This document shows, in pieces, positions 46,358-55,340 of a stretch of 64,000 nt of DNA. The stretch comes from Polytrichum commune (taxonomy: Eukaryota > Streptophyta > Polytrichopsida > Polytrichales > Polytrichaceae): positions 5,394,001 through 5,458,000 of the forward strand of contig OX485806.1 of the NCBI GenBank assembly GCA_950295325.1, given 5' to 3'. Positions within the stretch are counted from its first letter, which is position 1, and each line of letters begins with the position of its first letter. The notes beneath the pieces were generated by a model that worked only from the letters and a program-made list of their open reading frames with translations, did no database searches and was not told where the DNA came from. A program made the translations under genes and the position numbers.

Positions 46358-46374
46358 TTATAACACTATATTCG
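46358..46374 (+). repeat. Left target duplication and terminal repeat of B
   Basis: TTAT (46,358-46,361) then AACACTATATTCG. The matching pair is CGAATATAGTGTT and TTAT at 62,372-62,388. Confidence 0.88.
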
Positions 46375-46762
46375 GTATTTGGAGACTTTTTGTTGATTAT
46401 GAGACTATATAAGGATGCACATTTCAAAAATGGACCAGTAATGACGACTAAAAATCCCATATGTATAATGGTATGCTACTATTATTATACATAAAGGCAT
46501 GGAAGTGAACAAAAATGTGAGGCATACATGAAAATAGTTGCGTATGAAATGACAACTCGTTATGAATGGAAGGGAAGATGCGAAGAATGAATGGAGTTGA
46601 ATGAATTAATTGGGATAGAAATACAATTATAATGGAAATACCATCAATGTCTTGAGTAACTTGGAATAGCATAGAAAGTAAACACTTAAATATGTTCTAC
46701 ACCTAAGCCCATTTAGGGAGTCCGTCCCACTAGTACGCTTCTAGTCACACTAGTCCGACCCA

Positions 46763-47071
46763 CTATTTTTTTTTTGCGGCTAAGTCCTTTTTTTTGGCGG
46801 CCTCCATGGCTCTAAAAATCTCAGGCCCACGACTGAATCCTTGTGTGTTGCCTGGATAGGAATATGTGTCGTTCTTGCATGTTTCAGGACGCGCTCCCGA
46901 ATTGTACGAGGTGGTATTATAAGTAGAGTACGAGGGCGTTTGCGAAAGGGAACGTCTTGCGCTTCTCCGGAGGGCCAGACAACGATCGGACTCGGAAGAT
47001 GCGGCCTTGAGGGCGTGCCTATCCAAGGAGGACGTGGAGGAGGGCCGGGCACCAAGCGAGCGGGTAGCCAC
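46763..47071 (-). CDS. B gene, exon 6: Lys-rich tail
   Basis: 103 codons from acceptor TTCGCAG (VATRSLGARP) to TAG. Retains YNSG, FSRGPEIFRAMEA and a Lys/Ala end, aligning with A exon 6. Same splice position as in A (after SK or DK), in phase 0. Confidence 0.65.
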   Translation of the reverse strand: MATRSLGARPSSTSSLDRHALKAASSESDRCLALRRSARRSLSQTPSYSTYNTTSYNSGARPETCKNDTYSYPGNTQGFSRGPEIFRAMEAAKKKDLAAKKK

Positions 47072-47223
47072 CTGCGAAACAACGTCATAGGAAGATAAGA
47101 ATAGGAATGGAGTGGGGAAAATAATGAGGGCGGTTTGGGATGGGCGCTCGTAAAGAGAACGGCACGCAAACGGAAGACAAGGAAAGCAAAAGCGGGAAAG
47201 GGGTTTAGGGTTGAGGAGGGCAC

Positions 47224-47736
47224 CTTGGATTTGGGGACGTCCATGCGGGGAACGGTGGGAACGAAGGGGGCGTCGACGGGAGCATCCGGAGCCGATGGAA
47301 CTATTGCAATGTTGGATGGCGGGGGGGAGTCGAGGCGTGGAGGGCCCACGATCGCGGAGGACGTTGCGGGGGGAGGAACGGAGTCGGCGGGGGAGGTGTG
47401 GCAACGGGGGCCTTCCATGCGGAGACGGCGGCTCGGCCCGCGACGAGCGACGGCGTCGTCCCTCGAGGGCGAGAGGTGTCCCAAACGAACGAGCGTCCGT
47501 TTCTCCTTGGAGAGGGGGGAGGGCGACAGGGCGTACGCGCGGGGGACAAGTGCTGGGGGCGGGCTATTGACGACGCCGACGTCGCAGGAGTAATCCACGG
47601 CCGAGGCCGCGTCGACCGCCGAGAAGTGGTAGAGGGATGGCATTTGGAAGTCCGTGACGTCGCGGGAAGGGGATGCGGGGAGCGAGAGGGGACGGGAAGA
47701 GCCGTCGACCACAGGGGCGTCGCATATGGGGGCAGA
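47224..47736 (-). CDS. B gene, exon 5: Pro/Ser/Arg-rich tail exon
   Basis: 171 codons between acceptor CCATAG and donor AAG|GTGCCC. Conserved DAASAVDYS, GVVNSPPP and SPSPL align with A exon 5; the rest is longer, Pro-rich and low in complexity. Phase 0 at both ends. Function unknown. Confidence 0.6.
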
Positions 47737-47847
47737 CTATGGGCAAGAACAAGAACAACAACAATCACAACAACAAAAGACATCCAAAAACGGGGCAAGC
47801 ATTAGATATGTGAACCACATGATAACAAGCAAAGACATGGAGGCATT

Positions 47848-48615
47848 TCAAATCAATTTATTGAGTTTGGCGAGCCTCATGATGCTCTTATATACATTAT
47901 CGCGGGGGCTTAGCGCCGCATTGCCGAAGGGGTTGGACCTAACAAAAAATGGGATGCTACCGGCGTGGAGCACGAGCCTTCTAAGGTAGGGGGCTAGCCT
48001 ATCGACCAAAAATGTGTCTTGCCTATCGCCGGTCCAAGTGTCCGGGAAGATGACGTTTCCCGGGGGGTTCAAGACGCTCTTGGTGGGGCTGTCGTCGATG
48101 AGGACGGTGTTCTCTGGAGTCGGCCACCACCCGTGCGGCGTCCCTTGCAGACAGGGGACGCCTCGCTAGAGTCTCGAGCGGAGGACCTTGAGGAACTGTT
48201 GTCCTCCGCCTCGACCGCCAAACTTGGGCACCGGTTGGCCCTTCTCGTCGAGCAGCTCGTCGCATTCCTCTTGGCCGAGGACGAGGCAAGGGCGCGGGAG
48301 ATCACGGAACAAGAAGTCGACGATGGGCTCCGTGTTGTCCATGACCATGGAGCTCCACACAACGACATGGGCGAACTCGACCACCTCGCGAAGGAAGTCG
48401 CGCAGGCCGGGACGGGCGCGGACAGCCTTGCGGTTTATGAGGGTGTCGAGCTCGCCGTCATAGTCCCTTTGGTCGGGGTGACGGAAGGGACGCGTGGGAA
48501 CCCTGGGGATGTGTTGGGTGTGACACAAGACCCCGTTGAGGTCAAAAACTATGAAAGGCTTGTTCCGGGTTCGAGGTCCACTGGTCGAGGGGTTGCGACC
48601 TATCTCCGGGGGGTC
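47848..48615 (-). pseudogene. B gene, exon 4: FCP1/HAD-like domain with one in-frame TAG
   Basis: 256 codons from acceptor CATCACAG. FIVFDLNGVLCHTQ (motif I, again D-x-N), VVVWSSM (motif II), VLIDDS (motif IV), and the final LNKLI then TGA. A TAG at 48,166-48,168 sits where A1 and A2 have TGG (Trp, in the DQRP region), so it is a probable nonsense mutation. Everything downstream stays open and conserved, which points to a recent lesion. Protein identity to A is modest, showing that the motif-I Asn has persisted through long divergence. Confidence 0.75.
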
Positions 48616-48746
48616 CTGTGATGAACAACGCGACTAGTTTAATTCTATGATCCAATAATGAAATTTTTGCGTTCAAAATAAAGACGATGCATTATGGGAA
48701 AAGAGGAGGAAGTAAGGAGGGTTCAAGGAAATATGCACAAGGGCAC

Positions 48747-49270
48747 AATTGCGAACGAGCGTTCGTGAATGAAGGCTGCGGGGGCGGTGCGCATCATTTA
48801 CGAACGCTCGTTCGTGAGCGCGGATGCATACATATACGAACGCTCGTTCGCGAAGGAAGTTGAGAGGGGGTCGCACAGTTTTACGAACGAGCGTTCGTGA
48901 GTGAGGTGTGTATGCAAAGAATGCAAAGACGCGCAAGAGCACAGACAACACAAGACGCGAGAATATGCAATAAGTTGTGGTGATGCGAGCAGAGATCGTC
49001 TGCTCATATATTAATTCGGTGAATATGTACAATTGTCTCGCGTGATAATCTATCAAAATTTCCTAAGGAAAAAATTCAGTGTCCTACAAAATTGATCGGC
49101 CCAAGGGATCACGTAGAAAAAGGCTCGCGCGGGCAACGTGATGTCGATGGAGTTGAAGCGCCAAGAACACAACGCGGGGGTTAGTGATGTTACGAACGCG
49201 CGTTCGTAAAACATTTGGCATTCTCAGAGATGAGTTACCTCTTTGGTTAACGAACGCGCGTTCGTAATAT
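48747..49270. repeat. Six B-type palindromes around the intron between exons 3 and 4
   Basis: ACGAACG-N2-CGTTCGT type sites near 48,749, 48,798, 48,836, 48,880, 49,190 and 49,247; centres AG, CT, CT, AG, CG and CG. The first and third carry one-base changes. The intron also holds no other recognisable content. Confidence 0.9.
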
Positions 49271-50642
49271 CCATTGGGGCAGCAGCCTCTGGATCCATGA
49301 CCTCCGCCGGACGCTCCGCCTGAGACGACTGGGTCTGTTGGATGAGCTCCACGTCGTCGTCCCCGCCCAGGTCGAGTCTCTCCATGCGGACATCCTCCAT
49401 GTGCGCGGATGGATGTCGTTCCTGTTCAGGGCTCTCCACGACCATCCCACGCGGACCTGCCGAGTCATTGGGGCTCCCCTGCGTTTCCTCCACAATGACC
49501 ATGTCAGTGTGTTGCGCAGTGTCATCGCCCCTCCTATCTACAACCCTTGGGACGACGGTGAAAGAGGTCGTGTCCGTGTCTGTGGGCAGTCCTACCCTTG
49601 AAGGGGGAGGGGTGAGGACTGCCGGACCTGAAGATTCACGAACGCGCGTTCGTAAATCTTCATCCTCCCTTAGCGCCGCCGTGATTGCATCGTGGGAGGT
49701 TGAGGCGGTCGCCGTCACCTCCGGGGGCAATGGACTTCCCGCCGGCGTTGGGTGTGGCGCTGTTTGGTGGGAAGGCCCTCCTTGGTACATGACTGGAGGT
49801 GGGGGCTGTGAGGGGTATCCTCCAGGGGGGAAGGGGTAAGGTTGCTGGACCGGCGCAGAGAAGCTCTGCATGTTTCTGAGCATCTCGAAGATGGCGTCAG
49901 TTTTGGCCGCTGATTCCCTCAGCTGCTCTTGCAGCCTGGCCATATGCTTGGCGCTCTCCTCCTGGGCTGCAGCCATCTCCTCCTTCATCTTCGCCTCCAG
50001 CTTGGCATTGAGCTCAGAGACGGTAAGCGCCTCCTCCTTCACCCGCTTGTTCTTGTCGTAGTCCACCCCAAGCTCGGCCATGATGTCCATGTCCCCCTCG
50101 TCCTCGTCGGAGACCTCGATGATTGCTCCCGGCGGCAACTCCACGTAGGGAGTCTTCTTCATCCTCCTCCTCGTGTTGCGGAAGAGGTCCAAAGATGGAC
50201 GCGAGCGTTGGTCGAGGATGTCCAGGGTTTCCATCTTCGGAACCACGGCGGGCCTTGGAGACTGTGACGTCGAGCATCCGCCTGGCGTTCCGAAAGGCTC
50301 CGCAAGAGACGTTCGCGCGGGGAGGAGGTCCAGGGTTGTCCCCGCGGACGACCCTGTATAACCACCCGGAGTCCCTTGAGGGTCGGGAAGATCTGTCGTT
50401 GGCGGCAAGATCCGAAGAGGGGGTACGTCGAAGGACTGCAGAATGGCGTCCACGTTGGCGGAGGGGGCGGGCTCGTCGTCCTCTGAATCGTGGAGTGGTA
50501 TGCCCTCGTCGGCGGGCATACTGAAGTCCATCCTTGGGACAGAGATGTCCTTGAGGTCCATCGTCGACGCCTTCGCACGGTGGAACTTGAAGTCTTCTTC
50601 GTCGATAGCGTCAACGAAGGTGTTGACTACGAGACCCATCAT
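49239..50642 (-). CDS. B gene, exon 3: end of methyltransferase-like motif I, coiled coil, Pro-rich
   Basis: 468 codons, acceptor CTCACAG, donor GAG|GTAACT. MMGLVVNTFVDAIDEEDF replaces A's MLGLNIYSYIEDSDLQF. Then Pro/Asp-rich sequence, acidic IEVSDEDEGDMD, TVSELNAKLEAKMKEEMAA coiled coil, and a Pro-rich tail. One B palindrome (about 49,636) lies in codons and encodes LRTRVRES; another at about 49,247 lies at the exon's 3' end. Intact frame. Confidence 0.7.
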
Positions 50643-50671
50643 CTGTGAGAAGAGAGCAATAAGGTCAAAAA

Positions 50672-50848
50672 ATACGAACGCACGTTCGTAAACATCAAAG
50701 CGTGGCGTGCAACGAGTTTCAAGCATTACATTACGAAGGGGGTTATGTTTACGAACGAGCGTTCGTAAACATCAATGCGTCACGTGCAGCGACTTTGAAA
50801 CAATGCGTTGAGAAGTTGGTTAACTTTACGAACGAGCGTTCGTAAATG
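50672..50848. repeat. Three B-type palindromes in the motif-I intron
   Basis: Sites near 50,672 (centre CA), 50,749 (AG) and 50,826 (AG), about 77 bp apart. The same intron of A1 and A2 holds A-type palindromes, so the placement is shared while the sequence is not. Confidence 0.93.
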
Positions 50849-50865
50849 GAGTCTGGACAACTTAC

Positions 50866-52191
50866 CATGGCCGCATACATGAATTTGGAGCCTCCACATA
50901 CGTTGTATACCGTCTCTCCACTTATAACCAGACTCTGCAATATAGAGACGTAGAACTCCATCCTGAGTTCCATGGCGGGGAAGATGGTGTAGAGGGTCTC
51001 TTGCAGCAGATCCTTGGGAGGGGGATGCGGGATGCTGTAGATTTTCTTGAACGTGTTGTTCGCCTTGATAGGCGGTCGCCCATCCCTAAGCTCATTGTAC
51101 GTCAAGAAAATCAGGCTGACCGCTCCCACTTGCTTGTTGCCCCTGGCCTCGTTGATGGCCACGATCCCCTCCGTCTTCGCTGGCACGTACGTGCTGTGGA
51201 AGATGCTGTACTCGAATTTGATCTTCTGCTCGTACAGCTCTGTGACGACCGACAGCTTCTCCTGTTCGACTATCCACAGCCAAACGTGTGGCTCCCTCAT
51301 GGCCGGCGATTTGAACTCCATGAACTTGGCCATGAAGGGGTTGTAGAAGGGAATGTCCTTCCCCCCCTGCCTTGACGCACCCGGGATCCCCCTGAAATCG
51401 ATCAGGGCAAAAGGGCAACCCCGTCGATCCTCCCTCACCTCGGCCCTGCTTATGGTGCCGTCCCACTTGGAAAATGTGACCCTCTCCACGCCGGAGGTCA
51501 TCACGCAAAACCTTACCACCCCTTCGAATGTGGCGTTCCTCTTCCTCTCCAAAAATTGTATGTACAACATTACCTCGTGGGGATCCGTGTCGGTTTTCTT
51601 AGTCCTTTTGTTCCCCTTCAACTTCAAAACCGAGGCGTGCTCCTTGACCAGACTGCGCATGGAGGCTCCGTTGATGTTGTAGTCGACCTTTAACAATTGC
51701 CATTGCGGCCAGTTGATGTCGCCGTCGACTTCAAAGATTTTGTACTCTGGTGCGAGTACGCTCAATTCTCTCATGGCAGCAGTCTTCAGCTTCCGGTGGT
51801 CACACCACTCCTTGATAGAGTACGTGCCGGGCTTGTACTTTGGCCTCTTCAAAAAGATCTTGGGATAAGGAAGGTTTCTTCCCACGGTGTTCCCAAGAAC
51901 ATGAATCGCACACTTCTTCAGCTCTGACTCCGTCAATCCCTGGGGGTGTCTAAAGAACTCCCTCAGTAGTGGGGGCGCCTCACCGGTTTTTTCCGTGCTG
52001 TACTTCTCCTCGGTGTCGGGATTGACCAAATCGCCCGAGCTGTGTGCATCAAAAAACTGTGTCCACAAGTCCCAGGTGTCCCTGTTGCAGCAGATCAGTC
52101 TGAGCTCACCCTTCAGCTCAAGCACTGACTTGGTGGTGGTGGACTTCATATCGATGGAAGAGAACTTGTCTACCATCGCGTCGCAAAATGC
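50866..52191 (-). CDS. B gene, exon 2: degenerate beta-class DNA methyltransferase-like domain
   Basis: 442 codons, acceptor TGTGCAG, donor CCATG|GTAAGT; intact. Aligns with A1 exon 2 from MVDKFSSID onward. Landmarks: FALIDFRGIPGAS at the motif IV position, PFYNPFMAKF, VWLWIVEQEKLSVVTELY, ELRMEFYVSILQSL, GETVYNVCGGSKFMYAAM (motif I). As in A, no DPP[YW] and GSK in place of GSG. Conservation of these substitutions across two distant families argues for a retained non-catalytic role rather than decay. Confidence 0.65.
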
Positions 52192-52219
52192 CTGCACAAA
52201 ACAAGATGTCAGTGTTGCA

Positions 52220-52303
52220 CATAATACGAACGCACGTTCGTAAATTGAGTATGTAATTGAAGTTTTCATGAATCTAACACTTTACGAACGTTCGTTCGTA
52301 AAC
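52220..52303. repeat. Two B-type palindromes in the ParB/methyltransferase intron
   Basis: Sites near 52,224 (centre CA) and 52,282 (TT), 58 bp apart. In A1 the same intron holds five A-type sites at 57-bp spacing. Confidence 0.93.
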
Positions 52304-52307
52304 TCAC

Positions 52308-53600
52308 CTTCCATTGGGGAGACTGGTTCTTGGCGTTCTCCCTTTCCTTTGGTGGGCATCCGTGTGCCACCCAGACGTCTCTGGCAGCCACTATGTTAGC
52401 CGCCCACGAAGCCTCGAACGCCTTGATTTTGTTCCCCGAGTTCAGGAAGGTTGAAATCTTGCGCAGCTTGTCCCAATCGTCCGACCAGACCAAGAACGCC
52501 TTCCAGTACCGCAGGTCAGCCTTCAGCTCGTGCTGGAAGTTGTCGTCCTTGAGGATCTGTTGCGACGCCTCCAAGCTGTGCTGACCATCTATAATCCAGA
52601 ATTCTCCATTCTGGATTCGCGGCCAATCCACCTCTGTCGGTCGGGATGTCAGCCCCTTGGGCATGACGCAGACTGTCTGTCTATCCCACTTGACGTTATT
52701 CATGAGGTTGTTTATCTGCCACTTCACCCCACCGCTCTCGCGAGACCTTACCACCCACTTGTTGGGTGACTTTTCGCACTTGAAGCAGTCCACGTTGAAC
52801 GTGAAGTGGCGCCCCATGGGCCAGCAATCCTTCGAGTAATTATTGAAATCTCGTAGGATCTTCGTTGCCTTCACCGCATCTGGATTCTCACCCTTCTTTA
52901 AAGGGGTTGGCATCACGGGAGGAGAGCTCACCTCAGCGCCCTCTGTTACCCCAGACCTCTCCATTTCGTCCCGGGACCTCTTCGATGGCGTGGAATGTCA
53001 GCTGGGACCCTCCGTCACCCTGCTCGCGGAAGGCACCGGCTTGGGTGCACTTCTCGATCCTCCTGCCCCGGATGCGGATGGTTTCCGTGGGCTCTTCTTC
53101 TTCTTGTTGGCTTCCGCGACCGCGCTATTGTACTTGGAGATATTCAAGGAGAGCGCGGCCAACTTCCTTGCTGTCCAGTACGAGCTCAGGGCGTACTTCG
53201 TGAAGAGGTCCTTGAGGAAGTGTTTGGCATCAGCCACTACGTTATTTTCCGCGTATGTGTAGGAGAAACTATGTCTCCTGTACTCTAACAATAGGTTAAT
53301 GTGATCCTTCTTGTTTTTCATGTCTAGAATCACATAATCTCCTTGTGCCTCAATTGATTCTACTTCCCAAGTCTTCATCTGCACCCATTGCTCTGGCTGG
53401 TCCGGCGTCGTTTCCAGCTCGTATGTGAAGCGAAGACAGAAAAGACCGTCTGATGTCTTCTCTGGCAGTGCCGTCCATTCCCCTATGAAGTCCTCTTTGG
53501 GGACATAATTATCGTTTCCGTTGGGGTCGGACACTGACTCTGGTAGTTGATCTATCTGCACTGCGAACATCTCAATGGCGCTTCTGCTCAGTCTAGCCAT
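52308..53600 (-). pseudogene. B gene, exon 1: N-terminal region plus ParB/DGQHR-like domain, one in-frame TGA
   Basis: 431 codons from MARLSRSAIEMF, directly after acceptor CTCTGCAG, to donor AAG|GTGAGT. N-terminal globular region (WTALPEKTSDGLFCLRFTYE) unlike known families; basic low-complexity linker; then the ParB-like domain from LRDFNNYSKDCWPMG with FNVDCFKCEKSPNKW, FWIIDGQHSLEAS and TFLNSGNKIKAFEASW. A TGA at 52,998-53,000 in the linker corresponds to an Arg in A1, consistent with CGA to TGA. The second part (from 52,964) could still be translated alone. Proposed role, by inference: binding B-type palindromes. Confidence 0.75.
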
Positions 53601-53624
53601 CTGCAGAGCACATAAACATTTAGT

Positions 53625-54205
53625 ATTGTGTTTACGAACGAGCGTTCGTAATTGACAAAGCAAATCATATACACTAATCATTGAACTCTGGCTATGGATA
53701 CCCGTGAGAAGTTGTAATGATGTCTTCGCTGATTTTATTTACGAACGATCGTTCGTAAAGAATGTGGTTGCTAAGGTGTATTTGACACAAGTTTACGAAC
53801 GTGCGTTCGTATTGTTTCTAAACAAGTCCACGAGTTGTCCAGGGTTATCTAATTTCCACGAGGGTTGTTCGAATTTCCATGAGCATCTTCTAAATAGGTG
53901 AATTAATACTTTAGTTCTTATTTACGAACGTGCGTTCGTAAATAATGCTACTTGGAAATGCAAACAATTACCATGAAGGGTTTGGTATATTGTTATAGTT
54001 TGTGATTACGAACGTTCGTTCGTATTTTTGTATGTGTAATTGGATTTGAGGATTTTCTGATGTACAGGGTATAGACGAATATACGAACGTGCGTTCGTAA
54101 AAATGGAGGGTGAGGTGCGTATTTACGAACGCACGTTCGTATATGTTTGTGGGGTAAGGCATGTATTCACGCCACATTTACGAACGAACGTTCGTAAATG
54201 TGGTC
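53625..54205. repeat. B-type palindrome cluster upstream of exon 1
   Basis: Eight or nine sites near 53,632, 53,738, 53,793, 53,921, 54,006, 54,081, 54,122 and 54,177. Centres AG, AT, TG, TG, TT, TG, CA and AA. Flanks are symmetrical in some: 13-bp arms at 53,921 and 15-bp arms at 54,177. Confidence 0.93.
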
Positions 54206-54469
54206 ATCTGGGATTAGGAAATGGTATATTTATTTATGTACATATATATCCGTACATATACGTATAAATGTTGGTATGAATGTTGCAATCTGCCATTGTT
54301 CATGATCCTGCAACTCGTGATCAGATTGATGAAACACAAGTGAAAAATGGAATCAGAACAAAATTGCGAGTCAGTGATTGATAGTTCAGAATGAAGAGGA
54401 AAGTGTTATTTCATACAAAACATGACATACCTCATAATGCAGAAAACAAATCACAAGGAATTCATCAAA

Positions 54470-55340
54470 CAACAATTTCAGATTGTGAAGGAGTGATTTG
54501 TAAAGGAAACATGTACTCACATTGAATTGTTGCACACAAATCCTCCTGCCTTCACTTTGTCACACTCTCAAGCCTTCACAACTTATATGCAAATCCTACA
54601 CAAACCTTGATGTACACAACTCACAAGCTTCACAAAACTCAAGCTTTCTGAAGCTCTCAAGCTCTCAAGCTCTCAACCTTTCTGAAACTCTCAACCTCTC
54701 AACCTCAAACTCAAGCTCTCAAGCTTTCTAAAACTCAAGCTCTCAAGCTTTCTAAAACTCAAGCTCTCAAGCTTTCTAAAACTCTAAACCTCTCAAGCTT
54801 TCTAAAACTCTCTACCTCTCAATCTTTCTAAAACTCAAGCTCTCAAGCTTTCTAAAACTCTAAACCTCTCAAGCTTTCTATAACTCTCAACCTCTCAAGT
54901 TTTCTATAACTCTCAACCTCTCAACCTTTCCTACTCTCAAGCTTTCCTATTCTCAAGGTTCTGACAACACAACAAAACAACATTCACAATGAGGCTCTAA
55001 AATTGGCAAGGGCTTCGCCGCACCTAAGAGCTCCTCTCCTCCTCTGCTCCAAATGACAAATGAGGAGGAGAGAGAGGGGCGCGGGGAGGTAGCCGGCGCC
55101 GCTAGGGTTTCCAAGCGGCGGCCACGTGGCTAGTGGCCACTGGCGAGGGCTGGGATGGGGGAGGGGGATGGGGATGTGGGATGGGGAGGGGGAGGGGGAG
55201 GGGGATGGGGATGGGGATGGGGATGGGGAATGGGAATGGGGATGGGAAGGGGAGGGGATGGGGAGGGGATGGGATGAGGATGGGATGGGAGAAGGGGAGG
55301 GGGAGGGGATGGGGATGAGGGGATACCATGGGGACATGGA
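54470..55340. repeat. CT-rich ~25-bp repeats and GGGGAT satellite 5' of the B gene
   Basis: 54,600-54,950: repeats of CTCAAGCTTTCTAAAACT. 55,040-55,120: GA-rich and GGCGCCGC, as in A1. 55,140-55,330: (GGGGAT)n/(GGGGAG)n on the plus strand, with many runs of four G, able in principle to form G-quadruplexes. I infer the promoter and 5' UTR of the minus-strand gene here. Confidence 0.6.

Larger units (their letters stand above)
43400..46361. mobile_element. Element C, left visible part: tandem arrays with GGTTTCGG palindromes
   Basis: Non-coding tandem DNA. Each unit contains CCAATATATGGG, then the 18-bp palindrome GGTTTCGGGACCGAAACC, then CTTCCTTTGGAGGTCCCTA, plus linkers such as GCCTCGGCTCTACTTTGAGA and GGCCTCATTTCAGGTTAGA. 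Sub-arrays have 60-bp (about 44,585-44,800) and 298-bp (about 45,030-46,300) periods. Interrupted by transposon B at 46,362 and resumes at 62,385. A2 also ends inside it. Confidence 0.85.

Noticed and set aside
53704-53901. Small plus-strand protein with YERSFV/YERAFV repeats (also in minus frames at 54.0, 57.5 and 48.7 kb)
   Set aside because: YERAFV and TNARS are readings of the palindrome ACGAACG-N2-CGTTCGT, not a conserved protein.
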